Origin: Altericroceibacterium spongiae
GTDB lineage: Bacteria > Pseudomonadota > Alphaproteobacteria > Sphingomonadales > Sphingomonadaceae
DNA length: 64,000 nt
Assembly: GCF_003610805.1 (NCBI RefSeq)
Contig: NZ_RAPF01000006.1
Location: forward strand, 248,001-312,000
Direction: 5' to 3'
The notes under the pieces were generated by a model. It was given only the letters and a program-made list of their open reading frames with translations, was not told the origin of the DNA and did no database searches. The position numbers and the translations under genes are program-made. Below are positions 28,186 through 36,878 of this stretch, piece by piece. Numbering within the stretch: the first letter of the stretch is position 1; each line of letters starts with the position of its first letter.

Positions 28186-28225
28186 ATTGTCCCCTTCCTC
28201 TCTCCCTCAGGAGGGAGGGGACAAT
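28186..28225. repeat. Long inverted repeat after the receptor gene
   Basis: ATTGTCCCCT (28186-28195) and AGGGGACAAT (28216-28225) form a perfect 10-bp stem around a purine/pyrimidine-rich loop that can also fold on itself (TCCCTC/GAGGGA). It starts 4 bases after the stop codon. It probably protects the mRNA 3' end or assists termination. Confidence 0.55.
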
Positions 28226-28250
28226 CCCCATATGGCCGATAGGTATTATG

Positions 28251-28285
28251 AAAAAGGGCCCGGTCGCAATGGCCGGGCCCTTTTT
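28251..28285. terminator. Strong bidirectional intrinsic terminator
   Basis: AAAAAGGGCCCGG (28251-28263) pairs perfectly with CCGGGCCCTTTTT (28273-28285); the loop is 9 bases. The A and T tracts let it work on both strands, between the convergent receptor and PaiB-like genes. Confidence 0.9.
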
Positions 28286-28306
28286 ATTTCAGTTGGACAG
28301 TAATCC

Positions 28307-28945
28307 TCACACCGTATCCGGCAGGTCTTTTATCATGCGAGCCATGGGGCGGGTCTCCAGACATTTTTCCATTTCAGCTGCCACACGTAGCTGATAGGGG
28401 CGGGGGTGAGTCTGGGTGAGTTTGGTCACCCCTTCCAGTTTGTCGAGACGGATACGGAAGGCGCGGATCATGGGCAGCAGCGTTTCGATCCGACCGGCGG
28501 GAGCGGATTCAAGTGTCCAGCCTGTGCCGTCCTGCGGCTCCATCATTTCCGTGCTCCGGCGTAACACGGTCAGTTTGTCGGCTTCGTCATCTATTACCTC
28601 GAGCGTGCCGCGCGCCTGCGCAGAGACATAAGCCCAGGTCGGAACCTGCGGTTTCTCTTTATACCAGCGGCCCGAAACATAGGCATGCGGGCCGGTGAAT
28701 AGTATGAGAGCATGTTGGCCATCTGTCAGAGCCGCGGCATGCGGATTGCGTCTGGCCAGATGCCCGATCAGCGTTGTTTCATCCTGGTCATGTTCAAAGA
28801 AGATCGGTGTTTGTGTCGCGTAAATGCCTTGTTCGGTCGCTGTGGTAAGCGTCGCAAAGGGATAGGCACGAACAATCGCAGCCGGATTGTCGGCGCGGTA
28901 TGCCTCGGGCGCAAATTGGGTTGGTGCGGGTATGGTGTCGCTCAT
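28307..28945 (-). CDS. PaiB-like FMN-binding protein
   Basis: A 212-residue protein of the PaiB family (FMN-binding split-barrel; annotated as negative transcriptional regulator). Typical blocks: FAPEAYRADNPAAIVRAYPFATL, LIGHLARRNPHA, ALILFTGPHAYVSGRWY and VPTWAYVSAQARGTLEV, plus a C-terminal helix with LDKLEGVTKLTQ. It overlaps the ALDH gene by 4 bp and is the last gene of a three-gene minus-strand operon. In Bacillus, paiB is paired with paiA, an acetyltransferase gene acting on polyamines; here a GNAT gene lies in the same presumed regulon. Its role here is unknown. Confidence 0.88.
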   Translation of the reverse strand: MSDTIPAPTQFAPEAYRADNPAAIVRAYPFATLTTATEQGIYATQTPIFFEHDQDETTLIGHLARRNPHAAALTDGQHALILFTGPHAYVSGRWYKEKPQVPTWAYVSAQARGTLEVIDDEADKLTVLRRSTEMMEPQDGTGWTLESAPAGRIETLLPMIRAFRIRLDKLEGVTKLTQTHPRPYQLRVAAEMEKCLETRPMARMIKDLPDTV

Positions 28946-30405
28946 GATGCCGGAATATCGAGAACGGTGAGTTTTGTGGAGAGATAATCGTTAAGCCCTT
29001 CACGCCCGCCTTCCCGGCCAAAGCCTGATTCCTTGATACCGCCAAAAGGGGAAACTTCGGAACTGACAAGCCCTGTATTGATGCCGACCATCCCGTATGC
29101 GAGTTTCTCGCTCATCCGATGGGCTCGCGCAAGATCGCGTGTATAGGCATAGGCTGCGAGGCCGGCTCGATTGTGATTGGCCAGAGCGATGGCGTCATCT
29201 TCCCCATCGAAACGGATGATAGCGGCCAGAGGCCCGAAGGTTTCTTCACGGCATAGAAGAGAGGCACGATCCACATCGGCAAGGACAGTGGCCGGAAAGA
29301 AAGTTCCTGAACTGTCATCGGGAGGGCCGCCAGACAGAAGTCGTGCTCCGCGCGCCATTGCATCTTCCAGATGGCGTTCGACTTTCTGCCGGGCGGCTGC
29401 ATTGATAAGCGGCCCCTGCGTCACGCCTTGCTCAAGACCATTGCCCGGGAGCAGTGCTCTGGCTTTTTCAGCCAGACGAAGAGTGAAATCATTGTAAATC
29501 GCATCTTCGACCAGAAAACGATTGGTGCAAATGCAGGTTTGCCCGGCATTGCGAAACTTCGATAAAAGCGCGCCTTCGACGGCTGCATCGATATCGGCGT
29601 CGGCAAAGACAATGAAAGGAGCGTTTCCGCCCAGTTCGAGCGAAACCCGCTTCGCAGTGCCCATGCAGCGTGCCGCCAGAGCCTTGCCCACCGCTGTCGA
29701 ACCGGTGAAGGTGAATTTGGCGATACGGTCATCTTCCACTAGCACATCGCCAATCGGTTCCGGTGCGCCGGTGACGACATTGAAAACGCCTGCCGGTATG
29801 CCGGCTTCTTCTGCCAGAGCGGCAAGGGCGAGAGCGGAATAGGGCGTCAATTCAGAGGGTTTGAGAACCATGGTGCAGCCCACGGCCAGAGCCGGGCCTG
29901 CTTTGCGTGGTATCATCGAAGAAGGAAAATTCCAGGGTGTGATAGCCGCCACGACACCGACCGGCTGGCGCGTCACCAGCATGCGCTTATCCGTCTGATT
30001 AGCCGGAATGATCGAACCATAGGCGCGGCGCGCTTCTTCCGAAAACCATTCGAGATAGGCCGCACTGGAGCCTATTTCACCTCTTGCTTCAGCCAGCGGC
30101 TTGCCCTGTTCCTGAGTCAGAATACGGGCCAGATCTTCCTGATTGTCACGCACCAGTTCCGACCAGCGGCGCAAAATGGCGCCGCGTTCACGGGGCGGTT
30201 TTGCCTGCCAGGCGGGAAGCGCCTTATAGGCCGCGGCCACTGCATCCTGCGTAGCCCTGGTTCCCATGTCGGGGACGGTGCCAAGCAACGCGCCATTGGC
30301 CGGATTGCTGACCGCAACAGTGGCATCTGCCTGCTTCCAGACCCCGTCGATATAAGCCGCCTCACGGACAAGATCACTTCGATCCAAGGCCGTAAATCCG
30401 GTCAT
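28942..30405 (-). CDS. Succinate/glutarate-semialdehyde dehydrogenase (GabD/DavD type)
   Basis: A 487-residue NAD(P)-dependent aldehyde dehydrogenase that oxidises a semialdehyde to a dicarboxylate. Family marks: TPWNFPSSMIPRKAGPALAVGC, FTGSTAVGKAL, the general-base Glu in LELGGNAPFIVFADADID, the catalytic Cys in RNAGQTCICTNRF, and EVSPFGGIKESGFGREGG near the end. This is the SSADH group, whose bacterial members also serve as glutarate-semialdehyde dehydrogenases. It overlaps the aminotransferase gene before it and the PaiB-like gene after it by 4 bp each. Given gcdH in the regulon, glutarate semialdehyde is the favoured substrate (inference). Confidence 0.92.
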   Translation of the reverse strand: MTGFTALDRSDLVREAAYIDGVWKQADATVAVSNPANGALLGTVPDMGTRATQDAVAAAYKALPAWQAKPPRERGAILRRWSELVRDNQEDLARILTQEQGKPLAEARGEIGSSAAYLEWFSEEARRAYGSIIPANQTDKRMLVTRQPVGVVAAITPWNFPSSMIPRKAGPALAVGCTMVLKPSELTPYSALALAALAEEAGIPAGVFNVVTGAPEPIGDVLVEDDRIAKFTFTGSTAVGKALAARCMGTAKRVSLELGGNAPFIVFADADIDAAVEGALLSKFRNAGQTCICTNRFLVEDAIYNDFTLRLAEKARALLPGNGLEQGVTQGPLINAAARQKVERHLEDAMARGARLLSGGPPDDSSGTFFPATVLADVDRASLLCREETFGPLAAIIRFDGEDDAIALANHNRAGLAAYAYTRDLARAHRMSEKLAYGMVGINTGLVSSEVSPFGGIKESGFGREGGREGLNDYLSTKLTVLDIPAS

Positions 30406-31676
30406 GCTGTGCCCCCCTTAAGAGCGCGTTCCAGCATGGCAATTCCTTCATCGAGCTGTTCGTAGGGAATGGTCAGCGGGACGAGGATACGGATGGCCTG
30501 GCCCATCGCACCGCAGGTAAGTATGGAGAGCCCTTCCTCCAGCGCCCGGCCGACAACCGCCTTGGCTTCTGCTGGATTGAAATTACCGGAGGAGTCGAGC
30601 ACATCGAATGCCACCATGGCGCCGAGGCCGCGCGGTTCGGAAATACGGACAAGATCGTTGCGTTTTGCGAAGGCGCCGATTGCGTCCTGCAGTTTAGCAC
30701 CGATGAACGTTGCGCGTTCGGCGAGTTTTTCGTCCTCTATGATATCGAGCACCTGCAACGCAGCGATGCAGGCAAGAGGAGAACCGCCATAGGTCGTGCC
30801 CAGGCCGCCGGGCGGTACCGAATCCACGATATGCTGACGGGCGATGACTCCGGCAATCGGAAAACCGCCGCCCAGCGCTTTGGCAACCGAAACGATATCA
30901 GGCTCGACACCGCTTTGTTCGATGGCGAACATGGTTCCGGTACGGGCAAAACCTGTCTGCACTTCGTCTACGATCAACATAATCCCGTGCCGGTCGCAGA
31001 TGTCACGCAGGGCTTTCAGCAAGGTGTGCGGTGTTGGGTAAAATCCGCCTTCTCCCTGAACGGGCTCGATGATGATAGCTGCCACCTGCGCCGGGTCGAC
31101 ACTGGATGTCAGCATCAGGTCGAGGGCTCTCAGACTCTCTTCCACAGAGATATCGCCTGAAGGGAAGGGAACGTGATGAACGCCCGCAGGCAGGTTGCCG
31201 AAGCCGGCTTTATAGGGGGTAACTTTGCCGGTCAGGGTGGATGCCAGCAATGTGCGACCATGAAAGGCACCGGTAAAGGCGATTACATCCGAACGGCCGG
31301 TGTGACGGCGGGCGATTTTGACCGCGTTTTCGACAGCTTCGGCGCCAGTGGAGAAGAAAATTGTCTGTGCCGAATCGGAAAAGGGCGCGATGGCGTTCAG
31401 CTTTTCGGCCAGTTCCACATATGGTTCATATGGCATGACCTGAAAGGCCGTGTGGGTGAAGCGATCCAGCTGTTCCTTCACCGCATCGATAATGCGCGGA
31501 TGGCAATGGCCCGTATTGAGCACGGCAATACCGGCTGCAAAGTCGATATAGCGTCGTCCTTCCACATCCCATATCTCCGCATTGCGCGCTTTTTGAACAA
31601 AGCGATCGGTCGCATTGGCGACACCGCGCGGGACAGCAGCAAGACGACGGGACTGGAGATCAGAATTCCGGGACAA
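30402..31676 (-). CDS. 4-aminobutyrate/5-aminovalerate aminotransferase (GabT/DavT type)
   Basis: A 424-residue class III PLP aminotransferase that moves the omega-amino group to 2-oxoglutarate. GabT-type features: RRLAAVPRGVANA, VEGRRYIDFAAGIAVLNTGHCHP, FFSTGAEAVENAVKIARRHTGR, VDEVQTGFARTG, and the PLP lysine in SVAKALGGGFPIAG. The start is TTG at 31676: the sequence after it aligns with the usual GabT N-terminus, and AGGGGG lies 6 bases upstream. It overlaps the ALDH gene by 4 bp, forming the pair expected for omega-amino acid to dicarboxylate conversion. A hairpin can cover its ribosome-binding site, and site 4 lies about 90 bp upstream. Confidence 0.93.
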   Translation of the reverse strand: MSRNSDLQSRRLAAVPRGVANATDRFVQKARNAEIWDVEGRRYIDFAAGIAVLNTGHCHPRIIDAVKEQLDRFTHTAFQVMPYEPYVELAEKLNAIAPFSDSAQTIFFSTGAEAVENAVKIARRHTGRSDVIAFTGAFHGRTLLASTLTGKVTPYKAGFGNLPAGVHHVPFPSGDISVEESLRALDLMLTSSVDPAQVAAIIIEPVQGEGGFYPTPHTLLKALRDICDRHGIMLIVDEVQTGFARTGTMFAIEQSGVEPDIVSVAKALGGGFPIAGVIARQHIVDSVPPGGLGTTYGGSPLACIAALQVLDIIEDEKLAERATFIGAKLQDAIGAFAKRNDLVRISEPRGLGAMVAFDVLDSSGNFNPAEAKAVVGRALEEGLSILTCGAMGQAIRILVPLTIPYEQLDEGIAMLERALKGGTA

Positions 31677-31681
31677 TTGTA

Positions 31682-31706
31682 CCCCCTTTTTACGAATGAC
31701 AGGGGG
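31682..31706 (-). promoter_or_regulatory. Hairpin covering the ribosome-binding site of the GabT-like gene
   Basis: On the transcript, CCCCCT (31706-31701 read on the minus strand) can pair with AGGGGG (31687-31682), which is the Shine-Dalgarno element for the TTG start at 31676. The loop is 13 bases. It could lower translation unless opened; a chance pairing cannot be excluded. Confidence 0.4.
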
Positions 31707-31756
31707 GACATTTTCAGCTTATGGCGCTTGCGATAAGATGCCAACGGGGCCTTGGG

Positions 31757-31775
31757 TGGTGTTCTGGCCCCACCA
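31757..31775. promoter_or_regulatory. LysR-type operator dyad, site 4 (aminotransferase-ALDH operon)
   Basis: TGGTGTTCTGGCCCCACCA fits TGGTGT-N7-ACACCA with one change (C for A at the first base of the right arm). It lies in the gap between the LysR gene and the GabT-like gene, centred about 90 bp before the latter. Confidence 0.6.
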
Positions 31776-31778
31776 TTT

Positions 31779-32786
31779 CTAAATATTGCGATTGAGCGAT
31801 GCCGTAACGGCTGCATTGAGCCAGTCGCGAAACCGGGCGATGGGCAAGGCGGTCCAGCGATCCGAACGGGCCATCAGCAGATAGGAGCCGAGTGAGATAC
31901 GCTCAAAATCCTCATCGCTGCCCTTGATTTCAACCAGATCACCCTGTGCCAGCGCATCGGCTGCCAGAAAATGATTGGCGAGCGCGATCCCGCGGCCCTG
32001 AATGGCGGCATCGATGGTCAGATGAGCATGCCATAATTTCGGGCCGCTGACCTCCAGTTCTTCAGCTCCATGGCTGGCGAGCCAAGTCTGCCAGTTTTCG
32101 AAGCTTTCTTCATGGATGAGCGGATGATCGACAAAGTCGCTTGCCCTGTGGATGGGAGGGGCCTGTTCCAGATAGGCGGGCGATGCAACCGGGATGACGG
32201 CGGGGGAGGAAAATTCGAAATGGCGTACATTGGCGGGCACAGTCAGCGGTTCGCCATAAGTCGGAGAGTACCGTATATCGATATCGCCTTCATGCCGATT
32301 GAAATCCGGCTGCTGGTCGGCTGGCCGGACGTCCACTGCCAGGCCGGGTAAAGCGTTTTCGACATCGCCAAGCCGCGGCAAAAGCCATTTCGATGCAAAA
32401 CCGGGGGTACACCAGATGGTCAATTCCCGATTGTCATGCTGTTTCATGAGATCGAGTGTCGCTTCGGCGAGAATGTCTATGCCCTGTGCGATACGCCGGT
32501 GATATTCATGCCCTTCGCGGGTTAGTGTCAGCCGCGAGTGAGACCGGTCTACAAGCACAAGATTGGTCCAGCTTTCCAGCGATCGGATATGGCGGCTCAC
32601 CACGGTATGATCGAGTTGCAATGCGCGTGCGGCTTTACGAACACCGCCGAGGCGGGCCGCTGCATCGAAGGCGCGCAGAGCGGCAAATGGTGGAATAGCC
32701 TTGCGATCGGGAAGGAGGCCGAAAGGTTCACTGTCCATCGAATATAGGGAAGATCCAGAATGAGAGGAGCGATTATCCTGCACCAT
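31779..32786 (-). CDS. GcvA-type LysR transcriptional regulator, probable regulon controller
   Basis: A 335-residue LysR-family protein. The helix-turn-helix lies at about residues 32-92 (IPPFAALRAFDAAARLGG, LDHTVVSRHIRSLESW), with linker LVLVDRSHSRLTLTREGHEY, followed by the periplasmic-binding-protein-like effector domain. The extra residues before Met17 are atypical; the ATG at 32738 may be the true start. It lies inside the oligoamide region, and one copy of the 19-bp dyad is 78 bp upstream of its own start, as expected for an autoregulated LysR protein. The effector would be a pathway intermediate; none can be named. Confidence 0.9.
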   Translation of the reverse strand: MVQDNRSSHSGSSLYSMDSEPFGLLPDRKAIPPFAALRAFDAAARLGGVRKAARALQLDHTVVSRHIRSLESWTNLVLVDRSHSRLTLTREGHEYHRRIAQGIDILAEATLDLMKQHDNRELTIWCTPGFASKWLLPRLGDVENALPGLAVDVRPADQQPDFNRHEGDIDIRYSPTYGEPLTVPANVRHFEFSSPAVIPVASPAYLEQAPPIHRASDFVDHPLIHEESFENWQTWLASHGAEELEVSGPKLWHAHLTIDAAIQGRGIALANHFLAADALAQGDLVEIKGSDEDFERISLGSYLLMARSDRWTALPIARFRDWLNAAVTASLNRNI

Positions 32787-32854
32787 TTTGGATGCAAACG
32801 CAAAACGGGTAAGCGGACCGACCTGAAGTCAGGTCGTTTTGTCTCGTCTGTGCA

Positions 32855-32873
32855 TGGTGTAACAAAGACACCG
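32855..32873. promoter_or_regulatory. LysR-type operator dyad, site 3 (lysR / GNAT divergent region)
   Basis: TGGTGTAACAAAGACACCG fits TGGTGT-N7-ACACCA with one change at the last base. It lies between the divergent LysR (78 bp away) and GNAT (112 bp away) genes and could serve both. Confidence 0.65.
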
Positions 32874-32975
32874 GACAACGTATGAGACCCGCCTGTTTAT
32901 ATAGCGAATCCTTGCCCATGATGAAGATAGGCTAATGTATGTGGCAAAGCCTGCGAACAAGCGTGGAGAATAGAA

Positions 32976-33485
32976 ATGAATAATGTCGGGCCAGTAAGCT
33001 GGCGTGCGATGAGCGCTGCCGATTTGCCTGCTGTCAGCGAACTGGCCGATGCCATTCATGTCGATTATCCGGAAGAAGCAGAAGTCTTTGCGGAAAAGTT
33101 CACGCTCTATCCCGCAGGCTGTTTCATATTTGACCATGCAGGTACAGCGCTGGGTTATTTCATCAGCCATCCCTGGCTACGGAAAAATCCGCCACCGCTC
33201 AATCGCAAGCTCGGCGCGTTACCGGCACAGCCGGATATTTTCTATCTTCACGATCTCGCACTTGCGCCAGCTGCAAGAGGGCATGGGGCGGCCGGACATA
33301 TAATCCGCGAAGCTGAAAAGCTGGCTGTGAAAGCGCATTATCACCGTATGGCACTGGTGGCTGTGGGCGATGCAGACACGTTCTGGTTGCGACAGGGCTT
33401 CGAACCGGAAATGGACGAAGAGATGCAGCGCAAACTGGCCAATTATGGCGAAAGTGCTATTTATATGGAAAAGGCTCTGGCCTGA
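32976..33485 (+). CDS. GNAT family N-acetyltransferase
   Basis: A 169-residue acetyltransferase. The acetyl-CoA loop is LAPAARGHGAAGHIIREAEKLA, preceded by the strand FYLHDLALAP and followed by MALVAVGDADTFWLRQGFEP. It should transfer an acetyl group to an amine. It is divergent from the LysR gene with a copy of the 19-bp dyad between them, so it probably belongs to the same regulon; acetylation of a diamine or omega-amino acid would fit but is not shown by the sequence. Confidence 0.88.
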   Translation: MNNVGPVSWRAMSAADLPAVSELADAIHVDYPEEAEVFAEKFTLYPAGCFIFDHAGTALGYFISHPWLRKNPPPLNRKLGALPAQPDIFYLHDLALAPAARGHGAAGHIIREAEKLAVKAHYHRMALVAVGDADTFWLRQGFEPEMDEEMQRKLANYGESAIYMEKALA

Positions 33486-33498
33486 TCTGTTGCCCCGA

Positions 33499-33913
33499 TC
33501 ACGCCAATAGCTCGGCTCGTTTTCTGTAAAGTGAGTGAAGGCATTCAGAAGCGCTTGCTGACCAATACGGCCCATTCACGCGGTCTGCCGGGTTTGTCCG
33601 ATTGCCATTGGCCGATGTATAAGAGGGGACATAATTAGCCGGTTCATTTCGTGCCGCTGTGCAGAAGCCAGACAGGCAGGAAACATCGATACGCAGCGTG
33701 AGAGTGGTACCGTCAGGGCGCTCGGCTTCATATTGAGCACCGATGCTCCATTTCCATTTGCTGGTAAAGGGGAGCAACGTCATTCAGGCGAACACCTGCG
33801 GGTTCATCGGCAGCATCGGCAATTTTCTTATATTCGAAGTCGATATAGCTCAGGGAGCCATCGATCATCAGACCGTAAACCGGCTGAATAGTGGTCTCTG
33901 TTTCAAAGCCCAT
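33499..33913 (-). pseudogene. Relic of a TonB-dependent receptor, C-terminal part with frameshift
   Basis: Two minus-strand frames together resemble the end of a receptor barrel: GFETETTIQPVYGLMIDGSLSYIDFEYKK and EPAGVRLNDVAP in one frame, then FTSKWKWSIGAQYEAERPDG and NEPANYVPSYTSANG in another. The switch falls at the homopolymer run AAAGGGG near 33765-33772. About 600 upstream residues that an intact receptor needs are missing; 33914-34157 shows no receptor coding. The last part is also degraded. It is a non-functional remnant lying directly after the regulon. Confidence 0.75.
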
Positions 33914-34157
33914 TACACCGGCGCAAATCCGTCACAAGTCCAGTTCTTATGACTAAAGTCGACGATATCTTACATTATGCCAATGATGTGTCATTACCAT
34001 ACAGAGCTGGAAGCGCGCATTCGTTCCGTGAATTTCACTCACCGGAATGTGGACTGTGCCGGGGGTAATTCTTTTGCATGAAACTCTTACCTTGGCTGAG
34101 TGAATAAGGGCGGGGCTGGTCTCGCCCGCCTCGGCTAATAAGAGAGAGTGCAGAAAT

Positions 34158-34529
34158 ATGTGGACAGCAGAGCAACTCAGCCAGTTTGCCGATGCGGATG
34201 ATTGCCGCATTTCCCCTTTCCGAGAGGATTGTGAAACTTACGGCACGCCCACTTTCATCTGGTCTGTCGTGGCGGAGGGGTCGCTCTATGTGCGCGCCTA
34301 TAATGGGCGCGATTCCAGCTGGTACCAGGCGGCCCTCTCTCAAAAGGCGGGGCGGATATTTCTGGCGGGCGAGAATTATGAAGTGTCTTTCGAGGGCGCG
34401 GAAGGCGATATCAATGATCGTATCGATGAAGCCTATCGAGAGAAATATGCGTCCAGCAACTATCTTGGATCGATGATATCGAAGCGGGCCCGTGCGGCCA
34501 CGGTCAGGGTTTTGCCGCGCGTTTCGTAA
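34158..34529 (+). CDS. DUF2255 family protein
   Basis: A 123-residue protein with the DUF2255 pattern: an N-terminal helix (WTAEQLSQFADADDCRI), then TFIWSVVAEGSLYVRAYNGRDSSWYQAAL and GRIFLAGENYEVSF, and a C-terminal helix. It is a small, probably cytoplasmic beta-rich protein; no enzymatic role is known for the family. AGAGAGAG upstream may serve as ribosome-binding site. The downstream SDR gene starts 90 bases after its stop. Confidence 0.82.
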   Translation: MWTAEQLSQFADADDCRISPFREDCETYGTPTFIWSVVAEGSLYVRAYNGRDSSWYQAALSQKAGRIFLAGENYEVSFEGAEGDINDRIDEAYREKYASSNYLGSMISKRARAATVRVLPRVS

Positions 34530-34618
34530 AGCTGAAGCGAAGGAAGAAAGCCACGGTGCTCTTCAGCAGCGCACCGTTTCTGTGCGGTTCAATTTTGTTA
34601 GCGATGAAAGGGAATGCG

Positions 34619-35386
34619 ATGCGTAAATTGCTTGAAGGTAAGACCGCGATTGTCACCGGGGCCAGCAAAGGTATCGGTCTGGCGATAGCGCAATTATTTG
34701 CCGAGGAAGGCGCTAATGTCGTGATGACGGCCCGAGGTAAAGAGACACTCGATAAGGCTGTCGAAACTATTGTTAGCGAAGGTGGAGTGGCCAGAGGTAT
34801 CATTGCGGATTCGAGCGATCCGGCGGTACCGGCAAAAGTCTTCGCCGAGGCGATTGAAGCCTTCGGGCAGGTCGATATTATGGTCAATAATGCCGGCTCT
34901 GGCGATATGGTCGCTATTGAAGAGGCAAGCGATGAGCACTTCGCCGATATTATGGAACTGAACCTTGTCGGGCCTTTTCGCTTCTGCCGCGAGGCTGTGA
35001 AGCATTTCATGCCGCGCAATGAAGGGCGCATTATCAATATTTCGTCGGTAAATGGCACTTTGCCGATTTGTGGTGTGGCCTACACGTCGACCAAGGGCGG
35101 CCTGAACATCATGACTAAAAACATCGCCATTCGGTTGTCAGGTACCAACATACGCTGCAATGCCATTGCGCCGGGCATTACCGATACCGATGCCGCCCGA
35201 GCCTGGGCTGCCGGAGAGCAGGAAGGCGGGGATACGATGCTCGAATTTTCGGATAAATACGTCAACACCAGCGTAGCTTCCACCGAACCGATCGATCAGG
35301 CCTATGCTGCCCTCTATCTTGCCAGTGAAATGGGCAAAGCCGTAACGGGACAGGTCATCACCGTCGATAACGGCGCCTTCCTTTGA
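34619..35386 (+). CDS. Short-chain dehydrogenase/reductase
   Basis: A 255-residue classical SDR oxidoreductase. The cofactor motif is TGASKGIG near residue 13-20, then NNAG, the catalytic Ser in NISSVNG, and the YxxxK pair in YTSTKGG. It ends with the typical GQVITVDNGAFL. AAAGGGA lies 6 bases before the ATG at 34619, which I prefer to the ATG at 34556 or 34604. It would interconvert an alcohol and a ketone with NAD(P). It is followed by two aldo-keto reductase genes on the same strand. Substrate unknown. Confidence 0.92.
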   Translation: MRKLLEGKTAIVTGASKGIGLAIAQLFAEEGANVVMTARGKETLDKAVETIVSEGGVARGIIADSSDPAVPAKVFAEAIEAFGQVDIMVNNAGSGDMVAIEEASDEHFADIMELNLVGPFRFCREAVKHFMPRNEGRIINISSVNGTLPICGVAYTSTKGGLNIMTKNIAIRLSGTNIRCNAIAPGITDTDAARAWAAGEQEGGDTMLEFSDKYVNTSVASTEPIDQAYAALYLASEMGKAVTGQVITVDNGAFL

Positions 35387-35465
35387 GGTGTAATGTAGCG
35401 AAAATGATTTTTCTGCCCTGACCGCCTTTAAGGGCGGAGGGGCGGTTCGTTGTCGGGCATTATAG

Positions 35466-36461
<996 letters not shown>

Positions 36462-36878
36462 ATCTGCGAAGTGAGGCCGTGGTGTGCTGCACGGGCGGGA
36501 GTGCAGGGCGCAAGCAATGTGGCGGTCCGAAAAAGATCGGCCTCATATGGCCAAGGTGCTGAAGTGCAGGGGCTGGTTTGATAATCCAAGGTTGTTGAAT
36601 GCAGCTCATCATTCTATTGCCTGTGAGGTGCCTTATCCTGCGGATCGCAAGAGCGTACATAGAGTATAGCGCAGGTCCGGATCGGGAACTTGTATGAAGA
36701 AACAGGTCGATGGGCATTCTTTTTGAATAGCGGTTTCCAATCGACCGTCAGCACTGATCGTTTCTTGTCGGGAAAACATCATCTGCCGGATCGTTGGGCA
36801 TAAGATAGTTTTCTCGACCAGTAGCGCACCGATCCGCTCCGTATCGCGGAAAAGATCCAGATTTGAAAGGTGAAACGC
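36462..36878. other. 417-bp stretch without a recognisable gene
   Basis: Between the two aldo-keto reductase genes. The short frames here match no family I recognise on either strand. It probably holds the promoter of the second reductase; a decayed gene cannot be excluded. Confidence 0.4.
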
